A stretch of 64,000 nucleotides of DNA, taken from the NCBI GenBank assembly GCA_017626395.1, contig JAGAIU010000078.1, forward strand, positions 148,438 to 212,437, given 5' to 3'. The notes below the pieces were generated by a model that worked only from the letters and a program-made list of their open reading frames with translations, was not told where the DNA came from and did not search any database. Numbering within the stretch: position 1 is the first letter of the stretch; each line of letters opens with the position of its first letter. A program made the translations under genes and the position numbers. This document shows positions 24,310 to 33,097 of the stretch, one piece after another. This DNA comes from Clostridia bacterium. Lineage in GTDB: Bacteria; Bacillota; Clostridia; TANB77; CAG-465.

Positions 24310-24905
24310 AAGATGGTGATTTTTTAAGTAAATACTATGGTTTAGGTCTAGTAGAATTTCTCTATTTTCTACTAAATATTACTATTTAGCCGTTTCCGTT
24401 TAAAGAAAACACTCCACAGTCGCCTGTAAGAGAACTAGATCGCCACTTAAGTCCATACTTTAATCCTTAAAAAATCTCATTCCTCAATTAGAATAAACAT
24501 TCTAGAAGTTTTCCTTTGGTGTGCACTTGTACAATTATTAGTCTCTTTTGCAACGATAATTTCATTACCAGATAAAAAATACATATGGCCATACACATTT
24601 TTCATCTTTTTAACGGGTAAATCCCAATATCCTCACTCAAGACAGGCTACACTACATATTGTGTCTTGGCACGCAATGTAGGTTATACTAAAAGACTCTA
24701 GCATTATATTTAGAATCAGTTAGCCTCCACGAAAATAGGAGAAGTAATTATATGCCGTTATAATCATTCCTAAATTCTTTACTCCCTGAAAACACGCAAG
24801 ACTGGGCGTTTCGCGCATTGACAAGAAACTTCATCGGTATGCCTTTTAGTGGATTTTTAGCCCCACCCTCATAAAAGTTAGCGCAACTAGAATAATGCAC
24901 CATCA
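24310..24905 (-). ncRNA. OLE-like large structured RNA
   Basis: A stretch of about 600 bp without a credible ORF on either strand, visibly richer in G and C than its surroundings and full of short inverted repeats (for example CTAAATA-GTA-TATTTAG and TAGTAGAA/TTCTACTA near the 3' end). A strong leftward promoter ends at 24912. The size, the leftward direction and the OapA-like gene about 35 bp downstream fit OLE (ornate, large, extremophilic) RNA, which forms a membrane-bound ribonucleoprotein with OapA and affects Mg2+, alcohol and energy stress responses. The 5' end is inferred from the promoter; the 3' end is approximate, since transcription may continue into oapA. Confidence 0.72.
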
Positions 24906-24911
24906 ACGAAT

Positions 24912-24940
24912 ATTATAACATAACGTTTTTGAAAAAGCAA
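24912..24940 (-). promoter_or_regulatory. Promoter of the OLE-like RNA
   Basis: Minus-strand TTGCTT (24940-24935), 17 bp, TATAAT (24917-24912), with the extended -10 TATGTTATAAT. Confidence 0.82.
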
Positions 24941-25066
24941 GTTTTTAGAGATGAAATTAGTTTACGTAAGAAAAAAGCCATCTACAATATTTTATTAAAA
25001 TTTTAAAAAAATATTCTTTAAATTTTTACATTATGGTATAATGTGTTTGTAATTAGAGGTGGTTAT

Positions 25067-26047
25067 ATGGCAAGAAGGAAAAAAATTAAAAACAATTCAA
25101 CAGTACAAGTAATAATAGGGATAATAGCTTTTATCTTTATTATGATAATTGGAAATAATCATGATTTAGATTTACTGGAATCATTAAAACAAGCAACTGA
25201 AGTAGATTCACTAGAAAAGGTTGAAAATGTGGATAATACAGATAAACAAACTACAACTTCAGTAAATGGAAATTTAATAATAGATTATATAGATGTTGGA
25301 CAAGGAGATAGCATATTAATTCGTCAAGGAGAAGCGACAATGCTAATTGATGGTGGAACAAGCGAATGTAAAGATGATTTATTAGATTTTTTAGAAGCAG
25401 AAAAAGTAGATAAATTTGAATACATTATTGGTACACATCCACATGAAGATCATATAGGAAGTTTAGATGATGTTGTAAATTCTTATGATTTTGACACTAT
25501 ACTTTTTCCTAAAGTAACATCAACAACAAAAACTTTTGAAAATTTAGTTTTAGCAGTACAAAATAAAGAGAAAAAATTTACTACACCAGTAGTTGGAACA
25601 GAGTATTCTTTAGGTGAAGCAAAATTTGAAATTTTAGCACCTAATAGTAGTAAATATACTTCTACAAATGATTATTCTATAGTTATAAAATTAACTTATG
25701 GAAAAAATACTTTCTTATTCACAGGTGATGCAGAATCGTTATCCGAATCAGAAATGTTAGATAAAAATATAGATGTTTCAGCAGATGTTTTAAAACTTGG
25801 ACATCATGGCTCAACTACTTCTACATCTATGAATTTTTTAGAAGCGGTATCTCCAAAATATGCTGTAATATCTGTTGGTAAAGATAACTCATACAAACAT
25901 CCAACTAAAACAACAATGAACAAATTGGAAGATATGGAAGTACCTGTGTATAGAACAGATGAACAAGGAACAATAGAATGTATAAGTGATGGTTTAAATA
26001 TTACATTTAATGTTGAACCTGGAACTTATGCATATATGAATGAGTAG
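25067..26047 (+). CDS. Secreted or anchored ComEC/Rec2-like metallo-beta-lactamase-fold hydrolase
   Basis: About 327 residues from the ATG at 25067, six bases after GAGGTGG. A hydrophobic helix at about 12-30 anchors or exports it. The hydrolase domain (about 75-320) has IDVGQGDSILI, LIDGG, the metal motif THPHEDHIG, TGDAE and GHHGSTTS. This is the ComEC C-terminal type, thought to be a nuclease that acts on extracellular DNA. No ComEC channel is attached. It is paired with a DUF3006 gene nine bases downstream, a common combination. Confidence 0.88.
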   Translation: MARRKKIKNNSTVQVIIGIIAFIFIMIIGNNHDLDLLESLKQATEVDSLEKVENVDNTDKQTTTSVNGNLIIDYIDVGQGDSILIRQGEATMLIDGGTSECKDDLLDFLEAEKVDKFEYIIGTHPHEDHIGSLDDVVNSYDFDTILFPKVTSTTKTFENLVLAVQNKEKKFTTPVVGTEYSLGEAKFEILAPNSSKYTSTNDYSIVIKLTYGKNTFLFTGDAESLSESEMLDKNIDVSADVLKLGHHGSTTSTSMNFLEAVSPKYAVISVGKDNSYKHPTKTTMNKLEDMEVPVYRTDEQGTIECISDGLNITFNVEPGTYAYMNE

Positions 26048-26056
26048 GTGATTTTT

Positions 26057-26281
26057 ATGAAAGGCATTGTAGATAGATTTGAAGGAAATATAATAGTAAT
26101 TGAAGCAAATGAAAAAATGTATAATGTAGATATAAACATTACAGATGGAACTTTAAAAGAGGGCGATGTAGTGGAACTAATTATGCAAGATGATAAAGTG
26201 ATTTCAGTAAAGAAAAATGAAGAGGAGACACAATCAAGAGAAGAATATATAAATAATCTTGTAAAGGATATGTGGGAATAA
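26057..26281 (+). CDS. DUF3006 family protein
   Basis: 74 residues starting at the ATG at 26057, with AGGTGA five bases upstream. The N-terminal part (GIVDRFEGNIIVIE...) forms a small beta-barrel and is followed by an acidic helical tail. DUF3006 proteins typically sit beside ComEC-like hydrolases, as here, and are of unknown role. Confidence 0.8.
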   Translation: MKGIVDRFEGNIIVIEANEKMYNVDINITDGTLKEGDVVELIMQDDKVISVKKNEEETQSREEYINNLVKDMWE

Positions 26282-26325
26282 TATTTGACAAATAAAAACA
26301 TAAATATACATTAGGAGGTATATTT

Positions 26326-27015
26326 ATGTTTTTTTCTTTTATAATAGAAATAATATCAAAGTTTTTTGGACTTTTTGGATATATATCTAATGATAAGCTT
26401 TATCCAGAGCCACTTAGTAAAACAGAAGAAGAATATTATTTAAGAAAATACTTTGAAGGAGATAAAAATGCACGTGATGTATTGATAGAACATAACTTAA
26501 GATTGGTAGTGCATATTGCTAAAAAATATACTGCTAACGAGCAAGAATTAGAAGATTACACTTCAATAGGAACTATAGGATTAATAAAAGCTATAGATAG
26601 TTTTAAAGATAATAAAGGATTTAAAATAAGTACATATGCTTCAAGATGTATTGAAAACGAAATATTAATGCATATAAGAAGCTCTAAAAAACAAAAGGCA
26701 GAAGTATCCATGCATCAAGTTATAGGAACAGATAAAGACGGAAATGATATGGAATTAATAGATACTTTAGTTTTACAAGAAAAAGATACAATAGAGGACA
26801 TTTATGATAAAACGATATTAAATCAAGTGTTGGAATTTATTAATAATAATTTAAATAAAAGGGAAAAGTACATTATGAATAGAAGATATGGTTTAGATGG
26901 AAAAAAATCTAAAACACAGCAAGAACTTGCAGATGAACTCGGAATATCGCGTTCATATGTATCTAGGATAGAAACTAAAGTACAAAAAATGTTAAAGAAG
27001 AATATAAAAGAATAA
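26326..27015 (+). CDS. sigK: Sporulation sigma factor, pro-sigma-K type
   Basis: 229 residues. A hydrophobic prosequence of about 18 residues precedes GYISNDKLYPEPLS, which lines up with the processing region of Bacillus pro-sigma-K. Region 2 holds LIEHNLRLVVHIAKKY and SIGTIGLIKAIDSF...KISTYASRCIENEILMHIR, split here for brevity. Region 4 has TQQELADELGISRSYVSRIE. Sigma-K directs late mother-cell transcription during sporulation. The gene is intact, with no intervening skin element. BofA and an RseP-type protease, relevant to prosequence processing, lie 29 kb away. Confidence 0.9.
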   Translation: MFFSFIIEIISKFFGLFGYISNDKLYPEPLSKTEEEYYLRKYFEGDKNARDVLIEHNLRLVVHIAKKYTANEQELEDYTSIGTIGLIKAIDSFKDNKGFKISTYASRCIENEILMHIRSSKKQKAEVSMHQVIGTDKDGNDMELIDTLVLQEKDTIEDIYDKTILNQVLEFINNNLNKREKYIMNRRYGLDGKKSKTQQELADELGISRSYVSRIETKVQKMLKKNIKE

Positions 27016-27021
27016 AAGAAC

Positions 27022-27056
27022 TAAAAGGAGTGTAAATTTCATTATGCTCTTTTTTT
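27022..27056 (+). terminator. Terminator of sigK
   Basis: AAAAGGAGTGTAA pairs with TTATGCTCTTTT with one bulged G, followed by a T run. Confidence 0.65.
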
Positions 27057-27077
27057 GATATATTTTGTAAAAAATAA

Positions 27078-27106
27078 TTGTAATTATGTGTACTGTATGC
27101 TAAAAT
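27078..27106 (+). promoter_or_regulatory. Promoter of the add unit
   Basis: TTGTAA (27078-27083), 17 bp, TAAAAT (27101-27106). Confidence 0.65.
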
Positions 27107-27131
27107 ATACAAGGAAAAAAGAGGTAGAAAA

Positions 27132-28133
27132 ATGAATGAAAAATTATTAAACAAGATAAAAAATATGCCTAAAGTAGAATTACATCTACATTTAGATGGA
27201 TCATTAAATACCAAGGATATTCAAACTAAATATGGATTAACAAATGAACAAATTAAGGATAAGATGATTGCAGATGAAAAGTGTAAAGATTTAAATGATT
27301 ATCTAAAAAAATTCGATTATCCTATATCAATTATGCAAACAAAAGATTCTATACAAAATATAGTAATAGCATTATTAACATATTTAAAATCTCAAAATGT
27401 TATTTATGTTGAGATTAGATTTGCACCTCAATTTCATACTAGAAGAGGACTAACACAAGACGAGGTAGTAAATTTTGTTGTAAATGCTGCAAAGAAAGTA
27501 GATATTAAATGTAATTTTATATTATGTTTAATGCGTGGAGAAAATAACAATAATGAAAATTATGAAACTGTAAGAGTTGCTAAAAAATATCTTGGACGTG
27601 GTGTTTGTGCAGTAGATCTTGCAGGTGCCGAAGCAATATTTAAAACAAAAGAATATGAAGAAATATTTGAATATGTAAAAGAAGAAGAGATACCATTTAC
27701 AATACATGCAGGTGAAGCAGATGGACCAGAAAGTATAAAAAGTGCAATTTCTTTTGGTACTAAGCGTATTGGACATGGTGTAAGAGCGATAGAAGATGAA
27801 GGACTAGTGGAAAAAATAATAAAAAAAGGCATAACTTTAGAAGTTTGTCCTACTAGTAATATTCAAACTTGTATTTGTAATGACTATGCATCACATCCAA
27901 TAGTTAAGTTGTATAAAGCAGGTGTAAAAACTACTATAAATACAGATAACATGACTGTTTCTAATACTACTTTAGAAAAAGAATATACTAGTCTTATTGA
28001 AAGTACAGATTTAAAATATGAAGATTTAGTAGAAATGAACATTAATTCTGTAAATGCAGCTTTTATTACTGCAGAAGAGAAAAATGTATTAATTAATAAA
28101 ATTAAACAAGGAGGAATTACTCTTGAAGACTAA
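27132..28133 (+). CDS. add: Adenosine deaminase
   Basis: 333 residues of the metal-dependent amidohydrolase fold. It converts adenosine to inosine in purine salvage. The zinc ligands and catalytic residues are visible: ELHLHLDGS near residue 17, HAGE near 197, RIGHG near 216, and the NTDN near 275 (NTDD in most relatives). Start follows GAGGTAG. The next gene begins inside its last codons. Confidence 0.92.
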   Translation: MNEKLLNKIKNMPKVELHLHLDGSLNTKDIQTKYGLTNEQIKDKMIADEKCKDLNDYLKKFDYPISIMQTKDSIQNIVIALLTYLKSQNVIYVEIRFAPQFHTRRGLTQDEVVNFVVNAAKKVDIKCNFILCLMRGENNNNENYETVRVAKKYLGRGVCAVDLAGAEAIFKTKEYEEIFEYVKEEEIPFTIHAGEADGPESIKSAISFGTKRIGHGVRAIEDEGLVEKIIKKGITLEVCPTSNIQTCICNDYASHPIVKLYKAGVKTTINTDNMTVSNTTLEKEYTSLIESTDLKYEDLVEMNINSVNAAFITAEEKNVLINKIKQGGITLED

Positions 28134-28731
28134 TAATTATTTAGGAAGACATGATGAAAATAGAGGTATTATAATTTTCTTCATTATTTTAACAATAGTA
28201 CTTGTAATTATTGGAGGAATAACTCTTTTAAATAAGGCAAAAGAAGACAAAGAAAACGAGGGAATAACTTCAATAGATCAAATGGTGTCAATGCTTGAAA
28301 AGGATATTTGTGATATAGATAAATTTGAAATTAATGAAAATAGATTAATTCTTGAAGGTGCATTGCAAAATCAACTAGATAACTCTATATTAAGCAAACT
28401 TAAAGGAATTCAAATAGTTCTAAAAAATAAAGATGGAGATAAATATGAGTATGACACAGATTATTATATCTCAACAGATAAAGTAGAATTTTCTTCTATA
28501 AAAGAAGGAAGTGAAATTAGCGAGATAGACTTAGATGCAATAGAAAAAGGTGAATACTATGTATTTTTAAGATTAAAATACGAAAGTTCAAAATCTGAAA
28601 CTGGATACAAATATAGATATTACACTTTAAGAAGTAATACAGAATCTAAATATATTGAATATAACACAATGAAAATTTCTTTTGGAAATTCTAAAAAAGT
28701 ATCAGATTATTTAACAATTATAAATGAATAA
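28123..28731 (+). CDS. Single-pass membrane protein of unknown function
   Basis: 202 residues from a TTG with AAGGAGG eight bases upstream; it overlaps add by 11 bases. A helix at about 15-36 follows a polar N-terminus. The outside domain is mixed alpha/beta, acidic, and has no recognised motif. The overlap suggests a shared transcript with add, but nothing links their functions. Confidence 0.7.
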   Translation: MKTNNYLGRHDENRGIIIFFIILTIVLVIIGGITLLNKAKEDKENEGITSIDQMVSMLEKDICDIDKFEINENRLILEGALQNQLDNSILSKLKGIQIVLKNKDGDKYEYDTDYYISTDKVEFSSIKEGSEISEIDLDAIEKGEYYVFLRLKYESSKSETGYKYRYYTLRSNTESKYIEYNTMKISFGNSKKVSDYLTIINE

Positions 28732-28745
28732 ATATAAAGTGATAA

Positions 28746-28777
28746 AAAATAAAAGTGACTTAGGTCACTTTTATTTT
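28746..28777. terminator. Bidirectional terminator
   Basis: AAAATAAAAGTGAC-TTAG-GTCACTTTTATTTT between convergent genes. Confidence 0.92.
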
Positions 28778-29202
28778 ACGTCTCTTAAATAATAGTATTT
28801 TTTTGCTCTTGATTTTACTGATGTAATAGCTCTTTTACAAGTATTAAGATATTCTTTATTATCCCATTTACCATCTTTATATGTAGCTACTTTTTTTAGA
28901 ATAACTTTTTCGTTTTCTATATCAATTTTTAATGTTTCAAAAATTTCTACAGTAGTTCCTTCTATATCTACTCTTGATTGTATAAATAAGCAATTCGGTT
29001 CTATTCTTGCAAGATTTCTTAATTTAGTATAGTTAGATAAAGTAACAGCGATTTTTGTTAATTTTCCGTCTGGATAACATACAATACTAGAATATCCACA
29101 TCTTGCTGCATTAATAGATGTATATCTATTGGTATATGTCCAAATTGCATTTTTTCTTGTTCTTGTTAGCTTAAGTGCTTTTTCTAATATATCTTCATTC
29201 AT
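28771..29202 (-). CDS. Basic protein of unknown function
   Basis: 143 residues from the ATG at 29202, with GGAAGGTAA upstream; the longer frame upstream lies in promoter sequence. The protein is Lys/Arg-rich with a Tyr-rich C-terminus (KKYYYLRD). It has no signal or membrane segment, and I do not recognise the family. A consensus promoter (29228-29256) lies just upstream. Confidence 0.7.
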   Translation of the reverse strand: MNEDILEKALKLTRTRKNAIWTYTNRYTSINAARCGYSSIVCYPDGKLTKIAVTLSNYTKLRNLARIEPNCLFIQSRVDIEGTTVEIFETLKIDIENEKVILKKVATYKDGKWDNKEYLNTCKRAITSVKSRAKKYYYLRDVK

Positions 29203-29227
29203 AACAATTACCTTCCTTGATAGAAAA

Positions 29228-29256
29228 ATTATAACATATAGTAAATGTAAAGTCAA
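29228..29256 (-). promoter_or_regulatory. Promoter of the leftward gene at 28771
   Basis: Minus-strand TTGACT (29256-29251), 17 bp, TATAAT (29233-29228), with extended TATGTTATAAT. Confidence 0.85.
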
Positions 29257-29356
29257 AAAAATATTTTTAAGAAATTTGTAAAAAAATCTATACATATAAT
29301 TTTTTTTTTGTTATAATTTTATTTGAACTCATTTATTTATTTTTTGGAGGTAGAAT

Positions 29357-29800
29357 ATGCAACTTATGAAAGGCTTTACCGAAGATATCGAGAGAATATG
29401 TAGAGCGGCTGATGATTTTGTTGTAGAAGGAAATACTAAAGAGGCATATAGAAAGTATAAAGAAGCATTAGATATTATTCCAGAGCCTAAGACAGCATAT
29501 GAAACTGCTACTTGGATATTTGTATCTATTGGTGATTTATATTTTAAAAAAGGCCAATATGATAAAGCAAGAGATTATTTCTTTGAAGCAAAGAATTGTC
29601 CTAACGGTGTAAGTAATCCATACGTACTATTTAGACTAGGACAAACATTGGTAGAAACAGAAGATAACAATCAAGCAAAAGAATTCTTATTAAGAGCATA
29701 TATGCTTGTTGGTGATGATATTTTTTGGGATGAAGATGAAAAGTATTATAATGTAATAAGAGATTTAGTAAAAACTGAAGATAGTAGCGATATTTATTGA
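29357..29800 (+). CDS. TPR-repeat protein
   Basis: 147 residues, all helical. About three tetratricopeptide units are visible: AADDFVVEGNTKEAYRKYK, IGDLYFKKGQYDKARDYF and LGQTLVETEDNNQAKEFL. TPR proteins mediate protein-protein contacts; the partner is unknown. Start follows GGAGGTAGAAT. Confidence 0.8.
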   Translation: MQLMKGFTEDIERICRAADDFVVEGNTKEAYRKYKEALDIIPEPKTAYETATWIFVSIGDLYFKKGQYDKARDYFFEAKNCPNGVSNPYVLFRLGQTLVETEDNNQAKEFLLRAYMLVGDDIFWDEDEKYYNVIRDLVKTEDSSDIY

Positions 29801-29881
29801 TTTTAAATAATAAATATGCTACTATTTTTTTGTATAAAATTTATATAATTAAAAATTAATATTTTTAAGGAGGGGATAGTC

Positions 29882-30094
29882 ATGACTATAATAGTTGCTA
29901 TTTTGATATATTGTTTGTTGATAGTAATAAAAAGAATTTTTCAGCCAAGGATAGTTAAAAGAATGCATGAATACGATGTAGAAGTCAATACTTGGTTTAT
30001 AATTATATCTTTGGTGTATGTAGCATATATGATGATTGTTAAAGATTTTACTTTGCCAGAATTACGGAGCTTTTCTTTATGCGGAAATGAATAA
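29882..30094 (+). CDS. Small two-helix membrane protein
   Basis: 70 residues. Hydrophobic helices at about 3-18 and 37-53 are joined by a basic loop (KRIFQPRIVKR). AAGGAGGGG precedes the ATG. No family recognised. Confidence 0.6.
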   Translation: MTIIVAILIYCLLIVIKRIFQPRIVKRMHEYDVEVNTWFIIISLVYVAYMMIVKDFTLPELRSFSLCGNE

Positions 30095-30152
30095 TTTTAT
30101 TTTTGGAATAATATGTGCAGCTTTAATGATTTGCTTTATGTTTTTTACATGA
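30087..30152 (+). CDS. Possible 21-residue hydrophobic peptide
   Basis: An ATG inside the last codons of the preceding gene opens a 21-codon frame (MNNFIFGIICAALMICFMFFT) that is a single membrane helix. Overlap with the upstream stop would allow coupled translation, but there is no good ribosome-binding site, so it may be spurious. Confidence 0.25.
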   Translation: MNNFIFGIICAALMICFMFFT

Positions 30153-30156
30153 TAAA

Positions 30157-30194
30157 AATAAAAGTAGTATTAAAAAATACTACTTTCTTTTTTA
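30157..30194. terminator. Bidirectional terminator
   Basis: AAAGTAGTATT-AAAA-AATACTACTTT followed by CTTTTTT, between convergent genes. Confidence 0.88.
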
Positions 30195-30407
30195 GCCACC
30201 ATAATATTGTTTTCTGATTGGAAGAAGATTCTTTTCTTTGCAATGTTTGCATTCAAAATAATTCTTTCCAAGTTCTATATCTTCCAGCATAATTCTTCCT
30301 GAATTTTCTGTGTTACATTTTTGACAATTAAATGTGAATTTAGGTGTTTTACCAATTAAGGTAAAAAGTGAGAATGAACTCATTTTAAAGTTTTGTGCTC
30401 TTAGCAT
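30192..30407 (-). CDS. Small zinc-ribbon protein
   Basis: 71 residues with two CxxC knuckles (CQKC near 28 and CKHC near 53), the spacing of a zinc ribbon. Basic termini. AAAGGAGTG precedes the ATG. Such proteins bind nucleic acids or other proteins; nothing more can be said. Confidence 0.7.
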   Translation of the reverse strand: MLRAQNFKMSSFSLFTLIGKTPKFTFNCQKCNTENSGRIMLEDIELGKNYFECKHCKEKNLLPIRKQYYGG

Positions 30408-30499
30408 AAGACCACTCCTTTCATATATATAATCAATATATGTGTAAAAATTTAATGTGCAATAATTATATAGTAGTTTTTAAGTTATGTCAATAACTG

Positions 30500-30528
30500 T
30501 TGCTTTTTTAAAGGAAAAATGATATAAT
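30500..30528 (+). promoter_or_regulatory. Promoter of the gene at 30584
   Basis: TTGCTT (30500-30505), 17 bp, TATAAT (30523-30528). Confidence 0.78.
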
Positions 30529-30583
30529 CTTTCTACAGCTTAAGATAGAGAATACCATAAAAAATTTTGAGGAGGGATATAAT

Positions 30584-30877
30584 ATGCTAATTTGGATATT
30601 AGAATTAATTTTTATCGTGGTACTAATGAAATGCATAGAAGATATGGGATTTGTTAAATCATGTGTAACCTTTGGAGTTATATATGCTGTAGTACAATTA
30701 TTTACTGCTTTTAGCTTGTTCCTTATACTATCTTCATTCATTTCAGGGCTAATAATGGGAGCGGTCGCATTCGTGTGTGCAAAAATATTTTTATTTTTAA
30801 TTGATGTACTAGGAGCATTAGGAAAGTTTTTAGTAGGATTAATCTTAATATTAGCTTTGCTTGCCATAATATTTTAA
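30584..30877 (+). CDS. Small hydrophobic membrane protein
   Basis: 97 residues with about three membrane helices, covering nearly the whole chain, and few charges (KCIEDMGF loop). GAGGAGGG precedes the ATG. I do not recognise it. It has its own promoter and terminator. Confidence 0.7.
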   Translation: MLIWILELIFIVVLMKCIEDMGFVKSCVTFGVIYAVVQLFTAFSLFLILSSFISGLIMGAVAFVCAKIFLFLIDVLGALGKFLVGLILILALLAIIF

Positions 30878-30903
30878 GAAGGAGAAATCTCCTTCTTTTT
30901 TCG
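30876..30903 (+). terminator. Terminator after the gene at 30584
   Basis: AAGAAGGAGA-AA-TCTCCTTCTT followed by T5 or more. Confidence 0.9.
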
Positions 30904-30927
30904 ACATAAAAATGAGGATAAAATAAT

Positions 30928-30956
30928 TTGACTATCAAAAATTTTTTTATTATAAT
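30928..30956 (+). promoter_or_regulatory. Promoter of the sortase operon
   Basis: TTGACT (30928-30933), 17 bp, TATAAT (30951-30956). Confidence 0.85.
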
Positions 30957-30988
30957 AGGCTTGCCTGAAGGAGGTGAGTATAAAATAC

Positions 30989-31507
30989 ATGTTAAAATAT
31001 TTCCTTTTTATCATCGTATTTCTTAACTTATTTTATATAAAAGAAGTTGATGATATTTCTCCAATCAATTTAAATCAAAATAATTTTAATTTGTATAAAT
31101 CAGAAAAAGTTTTTATTCATAATGAAGATGAATGGTATTTAACAATACCAAAAGTCAATCTAAATAATATCCCAATAAAAGATGGTATAGAAAATGATAT
31201 ATTAGAAAACTATATAGGACATTTCCCTTTTAGTTCCTTTTTAGAAGGTAATGTTTGTTTAGCAGCTCATAATAATGGTTATAAAAATAATTATTTTAAA
31301 AATATTAATATGTTAGAAGTCGGCGATGAAATATATTACCATTATTTTAATATAGAAAAAATTTATATTGTAAAAGATAAATACATAATCGATGAAAAAG
31401 ATTTCCTTTCTTTAGAAGAAGATAACAACCAAAAATTAACTTTAATAACATGTATAGATAACTCACCTCATGAAAGGCTTTGTATTCAAGCTATTAGTAA
31501 GGAGTGA
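30989..31507 (+). CDS. Class D-like sortase
   Basis: 172 residues with an N-terminal membrane helix (about 3-17) and a sortase barrel. The catalytic triad is visible: His in CLAAHNN, Cys in LTLITCIDN and Arg in ERLCIQA. Sortases join surface proteins to the cell wall or pilin subunits to each other. The ATG at 30989 is 14 bases after GGAGG, long but better than a GTG that overlaps the site. The likely substrate gene follows four bases after the stop. Confidence 0.88.
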   Translation: MLKYFLFIIVFLNLFYIKEVDDISPINLNQNNFNLYKSEKVFIHNEDEWYLTIPKVNLNNIPIKDGIENDILENYIGHFPFSSFLEGNVCLAAHNNGYKNNYFKNINMLEVGDEIYYHYFNIEKIYIVKDKYIIDEKDFLSLEEDNNQKLTLITCIDNSPHERLCIQAISKE

Positions 31508-31511
31508 AAAA

Positions 31512-33038
31512 ATGGGAAAAATATATAAATATACCAATATAGTTTTGGAAACAATACAAAGAAATAATAGAAAAATTAATGCAATAATTAGAAGAAGCCA
31601 AATTAGAAGAATTAAAGTATATATAATGCTACTAGGTATAATCATTTCAGTAATAAATCCAATATATGCTATAGATGAAAAAGAATGTAGAGTATTTTGC
31701 AGAATAGATGATAAAGTATACGTAAAATATGCTGGCAATCCGCAACCTAATTATGAGTATTATTATAATATAGATAATAGAGAATTACCGATATATTGTG
31801 TAAATCTTGGAATGAAAGGTGCAGAAGCAGAAAAAGATGGATATGTGGTAAATGTAAAAAATAGCATTGCAGATGAAAAATTAAAAGAAATTATTTTTCA
31901 ATGCTATCCGTACCAATCACTAGAAAAACTAGGAGTAGACACTATTGAACAAGCAAAATTTGCTTCTCAATTTGCAATTTGGATATATACTGCAAATTTA
32001 AATCCTGAACTTTTAGAACCAATGTATCCTGAATATAAAAATGTTGTAGAAGCAATAAAAAATATATATTATTTTGGTATGAATAGTAATAACAGAATAT
32101 TTAATTTAACTGTAAGTGAACAAAGAATTGAAAATATAAATGGCGAGAGTTTTTATATTAGAGAAATTGAGCCAACAGATAAATATTATATGGATTACAT
32201 GAAAGTAATAGCCCCTCAAGAAAGTTCTAGCATAATAAAAAATAAAGATGGATATAAAATATGTGTACCTGTTGATACTGTGGATGAAGGTTATCAAATA
32301 GATATAGATATTGAATTTGCGAATAAGGTTGCACTATATGGGGAATCTACAAAAGAAGGATTTCAAGATGTAATAATTACTGTAAAAGAAGAAGTAGCTT
32401 TAAGAGAAACATATATTATTCCTTTTGAAAATATGAAAAGTAAAGTTACAATAGTAAAGAAGGATAAGGACACAAATACTGCAATAGAAGGGATAAAATA
32501 TGAAATTCGAGACGAAAACCATAAAGTAATAGGTGAGTATAAAACAGATGATAATGGTAAAATTGAATTAGAAGTATTAAATACAAAAAATATTTTTGTA
32601 AAAGAAATAGAAGCAGCGGATGAGTATGTTTTAGATAACAACACATATAATTTCAGTTTAAATACTACATTTGAAAATATTTTTGAATTATATAATGTAA
32701 AAAAGACGGGGAATATAAAAATAATTAAAAAGACAAAAGAGTACAATGAGTTAACTGGCTTAAAAGAAAATATGCCTCTACAAAATGTTTCTTTTTATAT
32801 TTATGATCAAAATATGAATTTAATAGATGATGTTACAACGGATGAATTTGGTTGTGCAATTACTAAAAGAATTCCTGTTGGTAAGTATTATATAAAAGAG
32901 TATAAAACAAATGAACATTATCAACTATTAGATGAACTAATAGAAGCTGAAATTATAGAAAATGATGATATAACAAACATTGAAATATTAAATAACAATG
33001 TGGATATTCCTAAAAAATTACCAGTAACTGGAAGATAA
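31512..33038 (+). CDS. Thioester-domain (TQXA-like) surface protein ending in LPVTGR
   Basis: 508 residues from the ATG at 31512, seven bases after GGAG. A long signal peptide ends near residue 53 (NPIYA). A thioester domain follows, with Cys96 in YCVNLG and Gln153 in ASQFAIW able to form the internal Cys-Gln bond that attaches to host or other surfaces. Two Cna-B-like domains come next (about 313-400 and 405-500: VTIVKKDKDTNTAIEGIKY, IKIIKKTKEY...GLKENMPLQ). The protein stops right after LPVTGR, with none of the hydrophobic helix and basic tail that normally follow an LPxTG motif. Confidence 0.85.
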   Translation: MGKIYKYTNIVLETIQRNNRKINAIIRRSQIRRIKVYIMLLGIIISVINPIYAIDEKECRVFCRIDDKVYVKYAGNPQPNYEYYYNIDNRELPIYCVNLGMKGAEAEKDGYVVNVKNSIADEKLKEIIFQCYPYQSLEKLGVDTIEQAKFASQFAIWIYTANLNPELLEPMYPEYKNVVEAIKNIYYFGMNSNNRIFNLTVSEQRIENINGESFYIREIEPTDKYYMDYMKVIAPQESSSIIKNKDGYKICVPVDTVDEGYQIDIDIEFANKVALYGESTKEGFQDVIITVKEEVALRETYIIPFENMKSKVTIVKKDKDTNTAIEGIKYEIRDENHKVIGEYKTDDNGKIELEVLNTKNIFVKEIEAADEYVLDNNTYNFSLNTTFENIFELYNVKKTGNIKIIKKTKEYNELTGLKENMPLQNVSFYIYDQNMNLIDDVTTDEFGCAITKRIPVGKYYIKEYKTNEHYQLLDELIEAEIIENDDITNIEILNNNVDIPKKLPVTGR

Positions 33039-33068
33039 CATTATATTATATAAATTGTGCAAAAAATG

Positions 33069-33097
33069 TTGTTTTTAAAAGTTTTATATTATATAAT
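33069..33097 (+). promoter_or_regulatory. Promoter before the EEP-family gene
   Basis: TTGTTT (33069-33074), 17 bp, TATAAT (33092-33097); the ribosome-binding site follows within about ten bases. Confidence 0.65.

Noticed and set aside
24310..24905. tmRNA, RNase P RNA or SRP RNA in the 600-bp gap
   Set aside because: No tmRNA tag frame or tRNA-like ends, no RNase P core sequence that I can recognise, and the length is too great for SRP RNA. The OapA-like neighbour favours OLE.
26285..26313. TTGACA before sigK as a sigma-A promoter
   Set aside because: No -10 box at 16-18 bp leaves room for the ribosome-binding site, and the true sigK promoter should be read by a sporulation sigma factor.
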